NCBI GenBank assembly: GCA_035560415.1
Contig: DATMZG010000078.1
Coordinates: 1-37,321, forward strand
Direction of reading: 5' to 3'
Length of the DNA stretch: 37,321 nucleotides
Source: DATMXT01 sp035560415
GTDB taxonomy: Bacteria > Bacillota > Clostridia > Oscillospirales > Feifaniaceae
Below the pieces are notes generated by a model. The model made no database searches, was not told the origin of the DNA, and was given only the letters and a program-made list of their open reading frames with translations. Both the position numbers and the translations under genes were made by a program. Shown here piece by piece: positions 29,659-37,321 of this stretch. Position 1 is the stretch's first letter; each line of letters starts with the position of its first letter.

Positions 29659-31618
29659 ACGAGAAACATTTTATATAACAACCCCCATCTATTATCCGTC
29701 GGACAATCTCCACATCGGCCACGCCTACTGTACGGTCGCCGCCGACGCCATGGCCCGCTTCAAACGCCTTGAGGGATACGATGTCATGTTCCTGACCGGC
29801 ACTGACGAGCACGGCCAGAAAATCGAGCGCAAGGCCATTGACGCCGGCAAGACCCCCAAGCAGTATGTCGACGACATTGTGGCCGGCATCAAAGAGCTGT
29901 GGCAGGTCATGGGCATTTCCCACGACCATTTTATCCGCACGACCGACGATTACCACGTCGCCGCCGTACAGAAGATGTTTAAAATGATGTACGACAGGGG
30001 CGACATCTACAAGAGCGAGTACGAGGGCTGGTACTGCACCCCCTGCGAGTCTTTCTGGACGGAGCACCAGCTGGTCGACGGCAAGTGCCCCGACTGCGGC
30101 CGCGAGGTCGAAAAGACCAAGGAGGAGAGCTATTTCTTCAAGCTCTCCAAGTACCAGAAGCCGCTCGAAGACTACTACGCCAGCCACCCGGACTTCATTT
30201 CGCCCCCCTCGCGGCTCAACGAGATGCTGTCCAACTTCATCCGGCCGGGGCTTGAGGACCTGTGCGTCTCCCGCACCTCCTTCAAATGGGGCATTCCGGT
30301 CACTTTCGATGAGAAGCACGTCATTTACGTCTGGGTCGACGCCCTCTCAAACTATATCACGGCCCTCGGCTGGGGCTCGGACGACGACAGCCTCTACAAG
30401 AAATACTGGCCGGCGCAGGTCCACCTCGTCGGCAAGGAGATCGTGCGGTTCCACACCATCATCTGGCCGGCCATGCTCATGTCCATTGACGAGCCGCTGC
30501 CCGAGATGGTCTTCGGCCACGGCTGGCTGCTACTGGCCGGCGGCAAAATGAGCAAGTCCAAGGGCAACGTCGTCGACCCCAGGGTCCTCTGCGAGCGCTA
30601 CGGCACCGACGCCATCCGCTATTTCCTGCTGCGGGAAGTGCCCTTCGGGGCCGACGGCGTCTTCTCCAACGAGTCCCTCATCAACCGCATCAACTCTGAC
30701 CTCGCCAACGACCTCGGCAACCTTGTCAGCCGTACCCTGACGATGGCCGACAAATATTTCGACGGCAAGGTGTCGGCCACCGGATTTACCGACCCCATCG
30801 ACGACGCCCTGAAAGCCCAGCATGCCGAGACCGTCAAAAACTACACTGAGGCGATGGAGAAGATGCTCTTCTCGAACGCTTTCACTGAGGTCTTCAAGCT
30901 TGTCTCGAGGGCCAACAAGTATATTGACGAGACCATGCCCTGGAAGCTCGCAAAAGACGAGAACAGCAGACCGCGGCTCGGGCAAGTCATTTACAACCTC
31001 TGCGAGGCCATTCGCACCGTCGCCATCCTCTGCCTGCCCGCAATGCCCGACACCAGCGCCAAAATCCTGTCGCTGCTCGGCACAGGGGAAGAGGCAAAGG
31101 CGTGGGACACGGTCAGCAAGTTCGGCTCCACCGCCGCCTTCAACACCGGCAAGAGCGAGATTCTCTTCCCGCGAATCGACCTTGAAAAAGAGCTCGACAA
31201 GCTCGATAAGGAAGAGGAGAAGCGCAGGGCAGACGCTGAAAAGGCCGCGAAGAAAGCCGAGAAGAAAGCGGATAGCCACGCGGCCGAGGCAGCCCCCCAA
31301 GTGACCATTGACGAGTTTGCGAAGCTCGACCTGCGAGTTGCCGAGATCGTCGCCTGCGAGCCGGTCGAAGGGGCCGACAAGCTCTTAAAGCTCTCCCTCA
31401 AGCTCGGGGACGAGAGCCGAACCATCGCCTCCTCCATCCGCGAGTGGTATTCGCCGGAGCAGCTTGTCGGGCGCAGAATCATCGTCGTGGCCAACCTCAA
31501 GCCCGCCGTCATTCGCGGTGTGGAGTCGAAAGGCATGCTGCTGGCCTGTGACAACAGCGAAACCGACTGCCGTCTCATCTTTGCCGACGACTGTGAGCCC
31601 GGCAAGAAAGTCAGATAA
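29651..31618 (+). CDS. metG: Methionyl-tRNA synthetase
   Basis: This 655-aa class I synthetase charges tRNA-Met. It has the HIGH motif (HIGHAYCTV near residue 21), a zinc knuckle with CTPCESFW and CPDCGREVEK, the KMSKS motif (KMSKSKGNVVDP near 299), an anticodon-binding helical region and a C-terminal tRNA-binding (EMAP/Trbp111-like) domain from about 545 to the end. A charged Lys/Ala/Glu linker separates that domain. ATG with GGAGGG upstream within the end of the DUF975 gene. It is the full-length bacterial form with the appended domain. Confidence 0.97.
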   Translation: MSERETFYITTPIYYPSDNLHIGHAYCTVAADAMARFKRLEGYDVMFLTGTDEHGQKIERKAIDAGKTPKQYVDDIVAGIKELWQVMGISHDHFIRTTDDYHVAAVQKMFKMMYDRGDIYKSEYEGWYCTPCESFWTEHQLVDGKCPDCGREVEKTKEESYFFKLSKYQKPLEDYYASHPDFISPPSRLNEMLSNFIRPGLEDLCVSRTSFKWGIPVTFDEKHVIYVWVDALSNYITALGWGSDDDSLYKKYWPAQVHLVGKEIVRFHTIIWPAMLMSIDEPLPEMVFGHGWLLLAGGKMSKSKGNVVDPRVLCERYGTDAIRYFLLREVPFGADGVFSNESLINRINSDLANDLGNLVSRTLTMADKYFDGKVSATGFTDPIDDALKAQHAETVKNYTEAMEKMLFSNAFTEVFKLVSRANKYIDETMPWKLAKDENSRPRLGQVIYNLCEAIRTVAILCLPAMPDTSAKILSLLGTGEEAKAWDTVSKFGSTAAFNTGKSEILFPRIDLEKELDKLDKEEEKRRADAEKAAKKAEKKADSHAAEAAPQVTIDEFAKLDLRVAEIVACEPVEGADKLLKLSLKLGDESRTIASSIREWYSPEQLVGRRIIVVANLKPAVIRGVESKGMLLACDNSETDCRLIFADDCEPGKKVR

Positions 31619-31634
31619 CACGTACGAATATCCG

Positions 31635-31678
31635 GTACGGACGGCCTTTTCGGCCGTCCGTACTGTTGCATTTTTCGA
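31635..31678 (+). terminator. Hairpin terminator after metG
   Basis: GTACGGACGGCC (31635-31646) pairs perfectly with 31652-31663 around a 5-nt loop; a T-rich run (TGTTGCATTTTT) follows. The T tract is interrupted, so partial read-through into tatD is likely. The stem sits 17 nt after the metG stop. Confidence 0.75.
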
Positions 31679-31692
31679 AAGGAACTACAAAC

Positions 31693-32454
31693 GTGATCAC
31701 ACTTTTTGACTCACACGCCCACTACTGCGACGGGCAGTTTGACGGCGACCGCGAGCGCCTCCTTGCCGCAATGCCGGACGCCGGTCTTGTCGGCATTTTG
31801 AACGTCCCGAGCGACCTTGAGGAGGCCGCCCGCTGCATCGAACTTGCGGCCGGCTACCCCTTCATGTGGGCCGCGGCCGGCGTCCACCCGCAGCTGGCGG
31901 ACGGCTGGACGGGGGAGAGCGAGGCGGAGCTTCGCCGGCTATTAACCGGGCCCAAATGCGCGGCCTTGGGGGAAATCGGCCTTGACTACGTCGTGGGCGA
32001 AGTGCCGCGGGACATACAGAAAGCTGTATTTTTACAACAGCTCAAAATCGCCCGCGAGATGGATAAACCGGTTATTATACACGACAGGGAGGCCCACGGC
32101 GACACCTTTGACACGCTGAAAAACTCGGGTTGCCGCGGCGTGCTGCACTGCTATTCCGGCTCGGCGGAGCTTGCGTGCGAACTTGTGAAACTCGGATGGT
32201 ATATCTCCTTTGCCGGCGTCGTCACTTTTAAAAACGCGAAAAAAAGCCGCGAGGTCGTGCAAGCCGTTCCACCTGAGAAGTTATTGATAGAGACAGATTC
32301 CCCCTATCTTGCGCCTGAGCCCTTCCGCGGCACCCGCAACGACTCCCGGCTTGTCCGGTACACCTGCGAGGCGATGGCGCACCTTCTGGGCATGACGCCA
32401 CAGGCCTTGGGGGCGCTCACGGCCGACAATGCCCGCCAATGTTTTTCGTTGTAA
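31693..32454 (+). CDS. tatD: TatD family metal-dependent hydrolase (DNase)
   Basis: This 253-aa amidohydrolase-fold protein has DSHAHYCDGQF at its start (metal-binding His pair), GEIGLDYV, VIIHDREAHGD, LHCYSGSAE and the C-terminal IETDSPYLAPEPFRGTRN, all classical TatD motifs. Family members are Mg-dependent exonucleases or deoxyribonucleases used in DNA turnover. The GTG at 31693 is chosen because AAAGGA lies 9 nt upstream and the motif begins there; an upstream TTG falls in the terminator. metG-tatD order is common in Firmicutes. Confidence 0.95.
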   Translation: MITLFDSHAHYCDGQFDGDRERLLAAMPDAGLVGILNVPSDLEEAARCIELAAGYPFMWAAAGVHPQLADGWTGESEAELRRLLTGPKCAALGEIGLDYVVGEVPRDIQKAVFLQQLKIAREMDKPVIIHDREAHGDTFDTLKNSGCRGVLHCYSGSAELACELVKLGWYISFAGVVTFKNAKKSREVVQAVPPEKLLIETDSPYLAPEPFRGTRNDSRLVRYTCEAMAHLLGMTPQALGALTADNARQCFSL

Positions 32455-32460
32455 TATTAC

Positions 32461-32489
32461 TTGACACTATTCCTCAATAAATTTATAAT
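32461..32489 (+). promoter_or_regulatory. Consensus sigma-A promoter of rny
   Basis: TTGACA (32461-32466), a 17-nt spacer and TATAAT (32484-32489): perfect in both boxes. It lies 64 nt upstream of the rny start and begins 6 nt after the tatD stop. Confidence 0.9.
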
Positions 32490-32553
32490 AGTTATTGTTA
32501 TAGTATGATTTTATACTGTCACATAAATATAAAAGAAGGGAAGGAGGTCTGAC

Positions 32554-34110
32554 ATGCTCAAGGATTTAATGCCTTATATCCCCTATATAATCACTGCCGT
32601 TGTGAGCGCGGTTGTTTTTTTCTTCACCGGCACTATGTATAGAAAAAAGGTCGCCGAGTCCGAAATAGGCTCGGCGGAAACCGAGGCAAAGAGAATCATC
32701 AACGAGGCCATCCGCTCGGCGGAGGCAAAGAAAAAGGAGACGACCCTTGAGGCCAAGGAAGAGGCCATAAGGCTTCGAGCCGACGCCGAAAAGGAGCTTC
32801 GAGAGCGTCGGGCCGAAGTTACAAAACAGGAACGAAGAATTCAGCAAAAAGAGGAGTCCTTAGACCGCAAAACCGAGTCGCTTGAGGCCAAAGAGGAACA
32901 GCTCTCCGGCAAAATGGCGCATGTCGAGAAACTGAAGCTCGACGTTGAGCAGGTCAAGGATAATCAGACGGCCAAACTTGAGGAGATCAGCGGCTTTACG
33001 ACCGAGCAGGCCAAGGACTACCTGCTCACCAACCTTGAAAACGAGATTAAGCACGACGCGGCCCTGCGCATCAAGGAAGTCGAGCAGCGCTTCAAGGAGG
33101 AGAGCGAACAAAAAGCGCGGGAGATCGTCACGCTCGCCATTCAGAAATACGCGGCCGACTATGTGGCCGAGGCCACGGTGTCGGTCGTGGCGCTGCCCTC
33201 CGATGAGATGAAGGGCCGCATCATCGGCCGCGAAGGCCGCAACATCCGCACGATTGAGACCATCACCGGCGTCGACCTCATCATTGACGACACGCCGGAG
33301 GCCATCACGATTTCGAGCTTCGACCCGGTGCGCCGCGAAATCGCGCGCATTGCGCTTGAACGCCTCGTCAACGACGGGCGCATCCACCCCGCCAAAATTG
33401 AGGAGACCGTCGAGCGCGCCCGCCGCGACGTGGAGGCCACCATCAAGCAGGAGGGCGAACGCGCCACATTCGAGACCGGCGTATACGGTCTGCACCCCGA
33501 ACTGGTGCGGCTCCTTGGCAAAATGCGCTACCGCACCTCCTACGGCCAGAATGTGCTGCTGCACTCAATTGAAGTCGCCAACATCGCCGGCATCATGGCC
33601 GCGGAGCTCGGCGTAGACGTCGCCATGGCCAAGCGGGCGGGCCTTCTGCACGACCTTGGCAAGGCGCTTGACCATGAGATTGAGGGCTCGCACGTGCAAA
33701 TCGGCGCCGATGTGGCGAGAAAGTACAAGGAGAGCCCCATTGTCATCAACGCGATTGAGTCGCACCACGGGGATGTGGAGCCGACCAGCATCATCGCCTG
33801 TCTCGTGCAGGCCGCCGATGCGGTTTCGGCAGCGAGACCGGGCGCCCGCCGCGAGAATCTGGAAGCCTACATAAAGCGGCTTCAGAAACTTGAGGAGATT
33901 TCGAATTCCTTCTCCGGGGTCGAGCGGTCTTTTGCCATTCAGGCCGGGCGCGAAATTCGCATCATGGTGCAGCCCGAACAGATTTCGGACGACGACATGC
34001 CGATTCTCGCCCGGGAGATTGTCAAGAAAATTGAAGACGAACTCGAATATCCCGGCCAGATTAAGGTCAACCTCGTAAGAGAGAGCCGGGCAATCGACTT
34101 TGCGAAGTGA
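32554..34110 (+). CDS. rny: Ribonuclease Y
   Basis: This 518-aa membrane-anchored endoribonuclease starts mRNA decay in many Firmicutes. It has an N-terminal membrane helix (about residues 7-26), a long charged coiled coil (about 30-180), a KH RNA-binding domain with GRIIGREGRNIRTIE (near 220), and an HD domain with the metal-binding LLHDLGKALDHE (near 364) and SHHGD. ATG with AAGGAGG upstream. It is followed by an intrinsic terminator and ymdB, the same order as in Bacillus. Confidence 0.97.
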   Translation: MLKDLMPYIPYIITAVVSAVVFFFTGTMYRKKVAESEIGSAETEAKRIINEAIRSAEAKKKETTLEAKEEAIRLRADAEKELRERRAEVTKQERRIQQKEESLDRKTESLEAKEEQLSGKMAHVEKLKLDVEQVKDNQTAKLEEISGFTTEQAKDYLLTNLENEIKHDAALRIKEVEQRFKEESEQKAREIVTLAIQKYAADYVAEATVSVVALPSDEMKGRIIGREGRNIRTIETITGVDLIIDDTPEAITISSFDPVRREIARIALERLVNDGRIHPAKIEETVERARRDVEATIKQEGERATFETGVYGLHPELVRLLGKMRYRTSYGQNVLLHSIEVANIAGIMAAELGVDVAMAKRAGLLHDLGKALDHEIEGSHVQIGADVARKYKESPIVINAIESHHGDVEPTSIIACLVQAADAVSAARPGARRENLEAYIKRLQKLEEISNSFSGVERSFAIQAGREIRIMVQPEQISDDDMPILAREIVKKIEDELEYPGQIKVNLVRESRAIDFAK

Positions 34111-34123
34111 GCAGACCTAAGCA

Positions 34124-34157
34124 AGGCCATACGGCTAAGGCCGTATGGCTTTTCTTT
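34124..34157 (+). terminator. Intrinsic terminator after rny
   Basis: GCCATACGGC (34126-34135) pairs with GCCGTATGGC (34140-34149) around a TAAG loop, followed by TTTTCTTT. It separates rny from ymdB, so ymdB may need read-through or an unseen promoter. Confidence 0.9.
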
Positions 34158-34192
34158 AAAAGGAAAACCCCGCGGGTAATAGGAGACATGCA

Positions 34193-34966
34193 GTGAAAAT
34201 ACTATGTATCGGAGACGTTGTGGGCGTAGCCGGAACGGATTTTATCGCAAACAGGCTCTGGGGCATCCGTAAACTGACGGGTGCCGACTTTGTCGTCTGC
34301 AACGGCGAAAACGCCTCGCCCGGCAACGGGCTGCTGCCGGCCGACGCGCAAAAGCTGCTGGGGGCGGGCGTCGACGTCATCACAACCGGCAACCACGTCT
34401 GGAACCGGCGGGAGCTCTACCCCGTGCTTGACGACAACCCGCAGGTGCTGCGCCCCCACAACTACCCACCCGAAGCGCCGGGCAGCGGCATTGCGCGGGT
34501 CAAGACGCCCTTTGGCGTCATTGAGGTCGTCTCCCTCATGGGGCTTGTCTATATGGCCTCCTTAGCTTGCCCCTTCCGCATGGCCGACGCCATTTTGGCA
34601 AAGGACAAAGACGCCGTGAAAATCCGCATCATCGACTTCCACGCCGAGGCCACAAGTGAAAAAAAGGCCTTGGCCTGTTATGTCGACGGCAGGGCGACCG
34701 CCGTCGTCGGCACCCACACCCATGTGCAGACGGCCGACGAGCAGGTGCTGCCGGACGGCACCGCCTTTATCACAGACCTTGGCATGACGGGACCGACCGA
34801 CTCCATTCTCGGGGTCGGCAAGGCGGAGGTCATTGAAAAGTTTCTGGTCGGCCTTCCGGTGCGGTTCAAACCGGGGGAGGGGGCGGTCGTGCTCTGCGGC
34901 GCCCTGATTGAGGCCGACCCCGAGACGGGAAAGGCCATTTCCATTGAGAGGATTTGCATTCAGTGA
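34193..34966 (+). CDS. ymdB: YmdB family metallophosphoesterase
   Basis: This 257-aa protein has the calcineurin-like motifs GDVVG, NGENAS, TTGNHVWN, DFHAEATSEK and GTHTHVQTAD, arranged as in the YmdB/TIGR00282 family. In Bacillus the homologue hydrolyses 2',3'-cyclic nucleotides and influences biofilm and sporulation decisions; here function is inferred from family. Start GTG at 34193 with AGGAGA upstream. It follows rny as in Bacillus and overlaps pgeF by 4 nt. Confidence 0.93.
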   Translation: MKILCIGDVVGVAGTDFIANRLWGIRKLTGADFVVCNGENASPGNGLLPADAQKLLGAGVDVITTGNHVWNRRELYPVLDDNPQVLRPHNYPPEAPGSGIARVKTPFGVIEVVSLMGLVYMASLACPFRMADAILAKDKDAVKIRIIDFHAEATSEKKALACYVDGRATAVVGTHTHVQTADEQVLPDGTAFITDLGMTGPTDSILGVGKAEVIEKFLVGLPVRFKPGEGAVVLCGALIEADPETGKAISIERICIQ

Positions 34967-35766
34967 AATATGAGAGAATTTTGACGGAGGGCGCCGGCGT
35001 CCCGTATCTCACGACGCCCGACTTCGCCGCCCGCCCCGAGCTTGTGGCAGGCTTTGCCACAAGGCGGGGCGGCGTCAGCCGTCCGCCTTACGACACATTC
35101 AACTTCGGCTTCAACCGGGGGGACGACCCCGAAGCCGTGCGGCAAAACTACCGCATTTTTGCGTCAGCCATCGGGGCCGACCCCGAGCGGTTTGCCGCAG
35201 TCAAACAGGTGCACTCCTCGGTCGTGCTGAGAGCCCCGCAGGAGACCCTCGCTAACCCCTTTACGAAAGAGAAAATTAAGGATGCCGACGGCGTCATCAC
35301 CAACACGCCCGGCGTCTTCCCGGTCTGCTACTTTGCCGACTGCATTCCGACTCTGCTCTATGAGCCGGACGCCCGCTGCTGGGCCGCCGTTCACTCGGGC
35401 TGGCGGGGGGCCGCCGAGGGCATTGTCGGCATTGCGATAAGCCGCATGAAAGAGGAGCTTGGCGCCGACCCCGCCAAAATGCTCATGGCCATCGGCCCCT
35501 CCATCTGCCCCGAGTGCTTTGAGGTGGGACCGGAAGTGGCCGGGAAGTTCGACGCCGACTTAGTTCTCACCGGATATGAAAAGCCGCACGTCGACCTGTG
35601 GCGGGCCGTCGAGCGGTCGGCCGTCTCGGCCGGCGTCCTTGCGGACCACATCACTTGCATGGGGGAGTGTACGATGGAATTCATCGACTGTTATTTTTCC
35701 CACCGCGCCCACGGGGAGCGGCGGGGCGTGCTCATGGCGGCAATCGGACTGCCGGCGCAGTCGTGA
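34963..35766 (+). CDS. pgeF: Peptidoglycan editing factor PgeF / purine nucleoside phosphorylase-like (YfiH family)
   Basis: This 267-aa laccase-domain protein carries the three metal-site signatures of the family: VKQVHSSVV (His), YFADCIPTLLY (Cys), and HSGWRGAAEGIVG (His), plus GPSICPECFEVG. Family members have purine nucleoside phosphorylase/adenosine deaminase activity or edit peptidoglycan precursors; which applies is not decided by sequence. The GTG start overlaps the ymdB stop (GTGA); a TTG 9 nt upstream is an alternative. Confidence 0.92.
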   Translation: MKYERILTEGAGVPYLTTPDFAARPELVAGFATRRGGVSRPPYDTFNFGFNRGDDPEAVRQNYRIFASAIGADPERFAAVKQVHSSVVLRAPQETLANPFTKEKIKDADGVITNTPGVFPVCYFADCIPTLLYEPDARCWAAVHSGWRGAAEGIVGIAISRMKEELGADPAKMLMAIGPSICPECFEVGPEVAGKFDADLVLTGYEKPHVDLWRAVERSAVSAGVLADHITCMGECTMEFIDCYFSHRAHGERRGVLMAAIGLPAQS

Positions 35767-37109
35767 GCCGGCGCATATCGGCGCTGCTGCTCAGTCTCCT
35801 GCTTTTGCTCTCGGGCTGCAAGCGGGTGGTCGAAACCATCGGCACCCCACAGAGCCCGGCCGAGCAGCCGGAGAAGCAGGCGGTCGCCGCCATCACGCTG
35901 CCGTATGACGAAAATGCCGGGCTTGACCCCCTCACGACCACAAGCCGCTATAATCTGGAGCTGGGCGCCCTGCTCTATGAACCCTTGGTCGGACTCGCAT
36001 CCGGCATGGAGCCCTCGGGCGGACTTGCCGAAAGCGTCGAAGTCAGCGGCAATGTTGTCACCCTGCGGCTAAGAAGTCCCGTGGCGGCGCAGGTCGCGGA
36101 CATTTTAAACCGCATTCGCACCGGGGCGACCAACTTCTCGGCCCGGCTCAAATCGGTCACCGACGTCGCGGTGGCGGGCGACTCCACCTTGGTTGTCACG
36201 CTGACGGCGCCCGACGCCGGATTTCCCGCCATGCTGAACATTCCGATGTCCTGCGCGCCGGGGCTCTATACCCTCTCGGAGGGGCGGCTTGTCGCAAACG
36301 GGGGCGCGGCCCTGCGGGAGATTGGGCTTCTCAGCATACATAGCGACGAAGAGGCGGCCTACGCCTACCGCAGCGGCGGGGCGACCGTCGTGACCGGAAT
36401 GATGGGGATGCAGGGAAAGCAGTACGCGACAAACAACCTCGTCTTTCTCGGCACCACCCTAAAAAACGCGGCTCTGCGCAAGGCGATCTCGGCCGCCATC
36501 AACCGCACCGAGCTCATTGACGACAACCTGTCCATCTCGGGCTATGTGGCGCTCTCGCCCGTCCACCCGGACTGGTATCTCTACGACCCCTACGCCGTGC
36601 TGCATGGGTTTGACGCCGGGTACGCCAAAGAGCAGCTTGGCGGCGCCACCCCGAAGCTGAGGCTCTTAGTCTGCTCCGACAGCAGCGAAAAGCTGACCAT
36701 CGCCCAGTCCATCGCCTTTCAGCTCAAATCGGTCGGCATTGAGACCGAAATCACTGAGGCTGACAAGGCGGCATACCTGTCGGCCCTTGAGCGCCGGGAC
36801 TTTGACCTCTATCTCGGCGAAGTGAAGCTCACGCCCGACATGGACCTCACGCCGCTTTGCGGCACCGGCGGCGCCTTAAATTACGGCGGGCTCTCGATTC
36901 CCGCGGTCGACGATGCCCTTGCCGCCTTCAAGGCGCAGGGCGGGCGGGAGCTTGCAAAGGCCCTCATGGAGACGCTGGACGCCGAGTGCCCCGTCATCCC
37001 CCTGTACTTTGTGCAAAAAGGGGTGGCGGCGCCCGTCCCCGTACTCGACGTGCTGACGCCGACGGCGGTAAATCCGCTTTCCGGCATCGAGAATGTGGCG
37101 GTGGGCTGA
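35763..37109 (+). CDS. Orphan family-5 extracellular solute-binding lipoprotein
   Basis: This 448-aa protein begins with a signal peptide ending in the lipobox LLSGC (Cys 19), so it should be anchored outside the membrane. The body matches the peptide/nickel-binding (Dpp/Opp, SBP family 5) pattern: PYDENAGLDPLTTTSRYNLELGALLYEPLVG near the start in part, NAALRKAISAAINRTELID in the middle and IPLYFVQKG near the end. It is somewhat shorter than usual (about 500-540). No permease or ATPase gene is visible. GTG start overlapping the pgeF stop (GTGA). Ligand unknown; a role in peptidoglycan-fragment uptake is only a guess from the pgeF neighbour. Confidence 0.88.
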   Translation: MSRRISALLLSLLLLLSGCKRVVETIGTPQSPAEQPEKQAVAAITLPYDENAGLDPLTTTSRYNLELGALLYEPLVGLASGMEPSGGLAESVEVSGNVVTLRLRSPVAAQVADILNRIRTGATNFSARLKSVTDVAVAGDSTLVVTLTAPDAGFPAMLNIPMSCAPGLYTLSEGRLVANGGAALREIGLLSIHSDEEAAYAYRSGGATVVTGMMGMQGKQYATNNLVFLGTTLKNAALRKAISAAINRTELIDDNLSISGYVALSPVHPDWYLYDPYAVLHGFDAGYAKEQLGGATPKLRLLVCSDSSEKLTIAQSIAFQLKSVGIETEITEADKAAYLSALERRDFDLYLGEVKLTPDMDLTPLCGTGGALNYGGLSIPAVDDALAAFKAQGGRELAKALMETLDAECPVIPLYFVQKGVAAPVPVLDVLTPTAVNPLSGIENVAVG

Positions 37110-37321
37110 AAATTCACCTCTTGTTAAAGAATGACGCTTGGAGTATGATATAATAACCGCATGGCGGTCATCATATTTTGATTTAGTCCCGCGTGCGATT
37201 TTCACCCTTGCGGGTGAACGCACATGCGACCATGATATCCCCGCGCGCTGCGCGCTTGTGATATAATAACCGCAAGACTAAGAGGCACAAAGGCAGTCAT
37301 TTTGCGTGGATCCGACATTTC
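37110..37321. other. Right-edge intergenic region with inverted repeat copy
   Basis: After the binding-protein gene a promoter-like pair TTGTTA-17-TATGAT lies near 37123-37151, then the palindromic repeat element. No complete reading frame is seen before the window ends; the next gene may start just outside. Confidence 0.5.
37141..37275 (-). repeat. Inverted copy of the dispersed palindromic element
   Basis: Read on the minus strand, the core at 37189-37228 (CGCATGTGCG...CGCACGCGG) matches the first unit at 28502-28540 closely, and is preceded by the same ATGGT junction. Relative to that copy, a G-C stem pair is changed to A-T on both sides, keeping the pairing. On both flanks lie ATTATAT-containing hairpins, with different sequence from those at 28540-28663. 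Confidence 0.75.

Noticed and set aside
31666..31692. Upstream TTG start for tatD
   Set aside because: It lies in the metG terminator and has no ribosome site; the GTG at 31693 has AAAGGA at good spacing.

Overview
The window is a compact, GC-rich stretch of bacterial chromosome, almost fully coding, with short gaps, frequent ATGA/GTGA/TGATG overlaps, GGAGG-type ribosome binding sites and frequent GTG or TTG starts. Gene content points to an anaerobic Firmicute, probably class Clostridia and perhaps an Oscillospirales-like lineage: rny-ymdB-pgeF order, a DUF975 protein, a DUF1538/P-II operon, a Mop-type aldehyde oxidoreductase cassette and a Pho-type pst operon. The taxonomic call is inference from gene families. 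No rRNA, tRNA, CRISPR array, transposase or prophage gene was seen.

Layout. (1) 141-404 (-): a small unknown protein with a strong promoter, in an AT-rich left edge. (2) 534-8473 (+): a five-gene redox cassette: Mop-type molybdenum aldehyde oxidoreductase, a large Fe-S/CCG-domain electron-transfer protein, a 74-residue zinc-ribbon-like redox protein, a TrsS-like radical SAM protein and an AMP-forming CoA-ligase-like protein. It resembles the Desulfovibrio DVU_1553-1559 neighbourhood and has no settled function. (3) 8513-10039 (-): a stand-alone FMN glutamate-synthase-like protein. (4) 10312-16877 (+): a phosphate operon pstS-pstC-pstA-pstB-phoU-phoP-phoR behind candidate Pho boxes. Its PstS appears to be circularly permuted. 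(5) 16949-19191 (-): a DUF1538 membrane protein with an internal duplication plus two P-II-like regulators. (6) 19264-19887 (-): a flavodoxin-like oxidoreductase.

(7) 19991-24200 (+): a methionine operon metF - MetH activation-domain protein - metH behind a consensus promoter. Its ~205-nt leader holds a short Cys-rich reading frame and two mutually exclusive structures, a 13-bp long-range helix and an intrinsic terminator. (8) 24207-26785: fumC (-) and malic enzyme (+), divergent from overlapping promoters in a 71-bp gap. (9) 26819-28434 (-): a DECD-box RNA helicase overlapping a membrane-anchored ComEA-like helix-hairpin-helix protein. (10) 28463-28663: a tandem palindromic repeat whose core recurs inverted at 37189-37228. 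(11) 28759-37109 (+): DUF975 protein, metG, tatD, rny, ymdB, pgeF and an orphan family-5 solute-binding lipoprotein.

The most unusual items are the rearranged PstS, the metF leader, the P-II/DUF1538 operon, the Mop/radical-SAM cassette and the covarying palindromic repeats.
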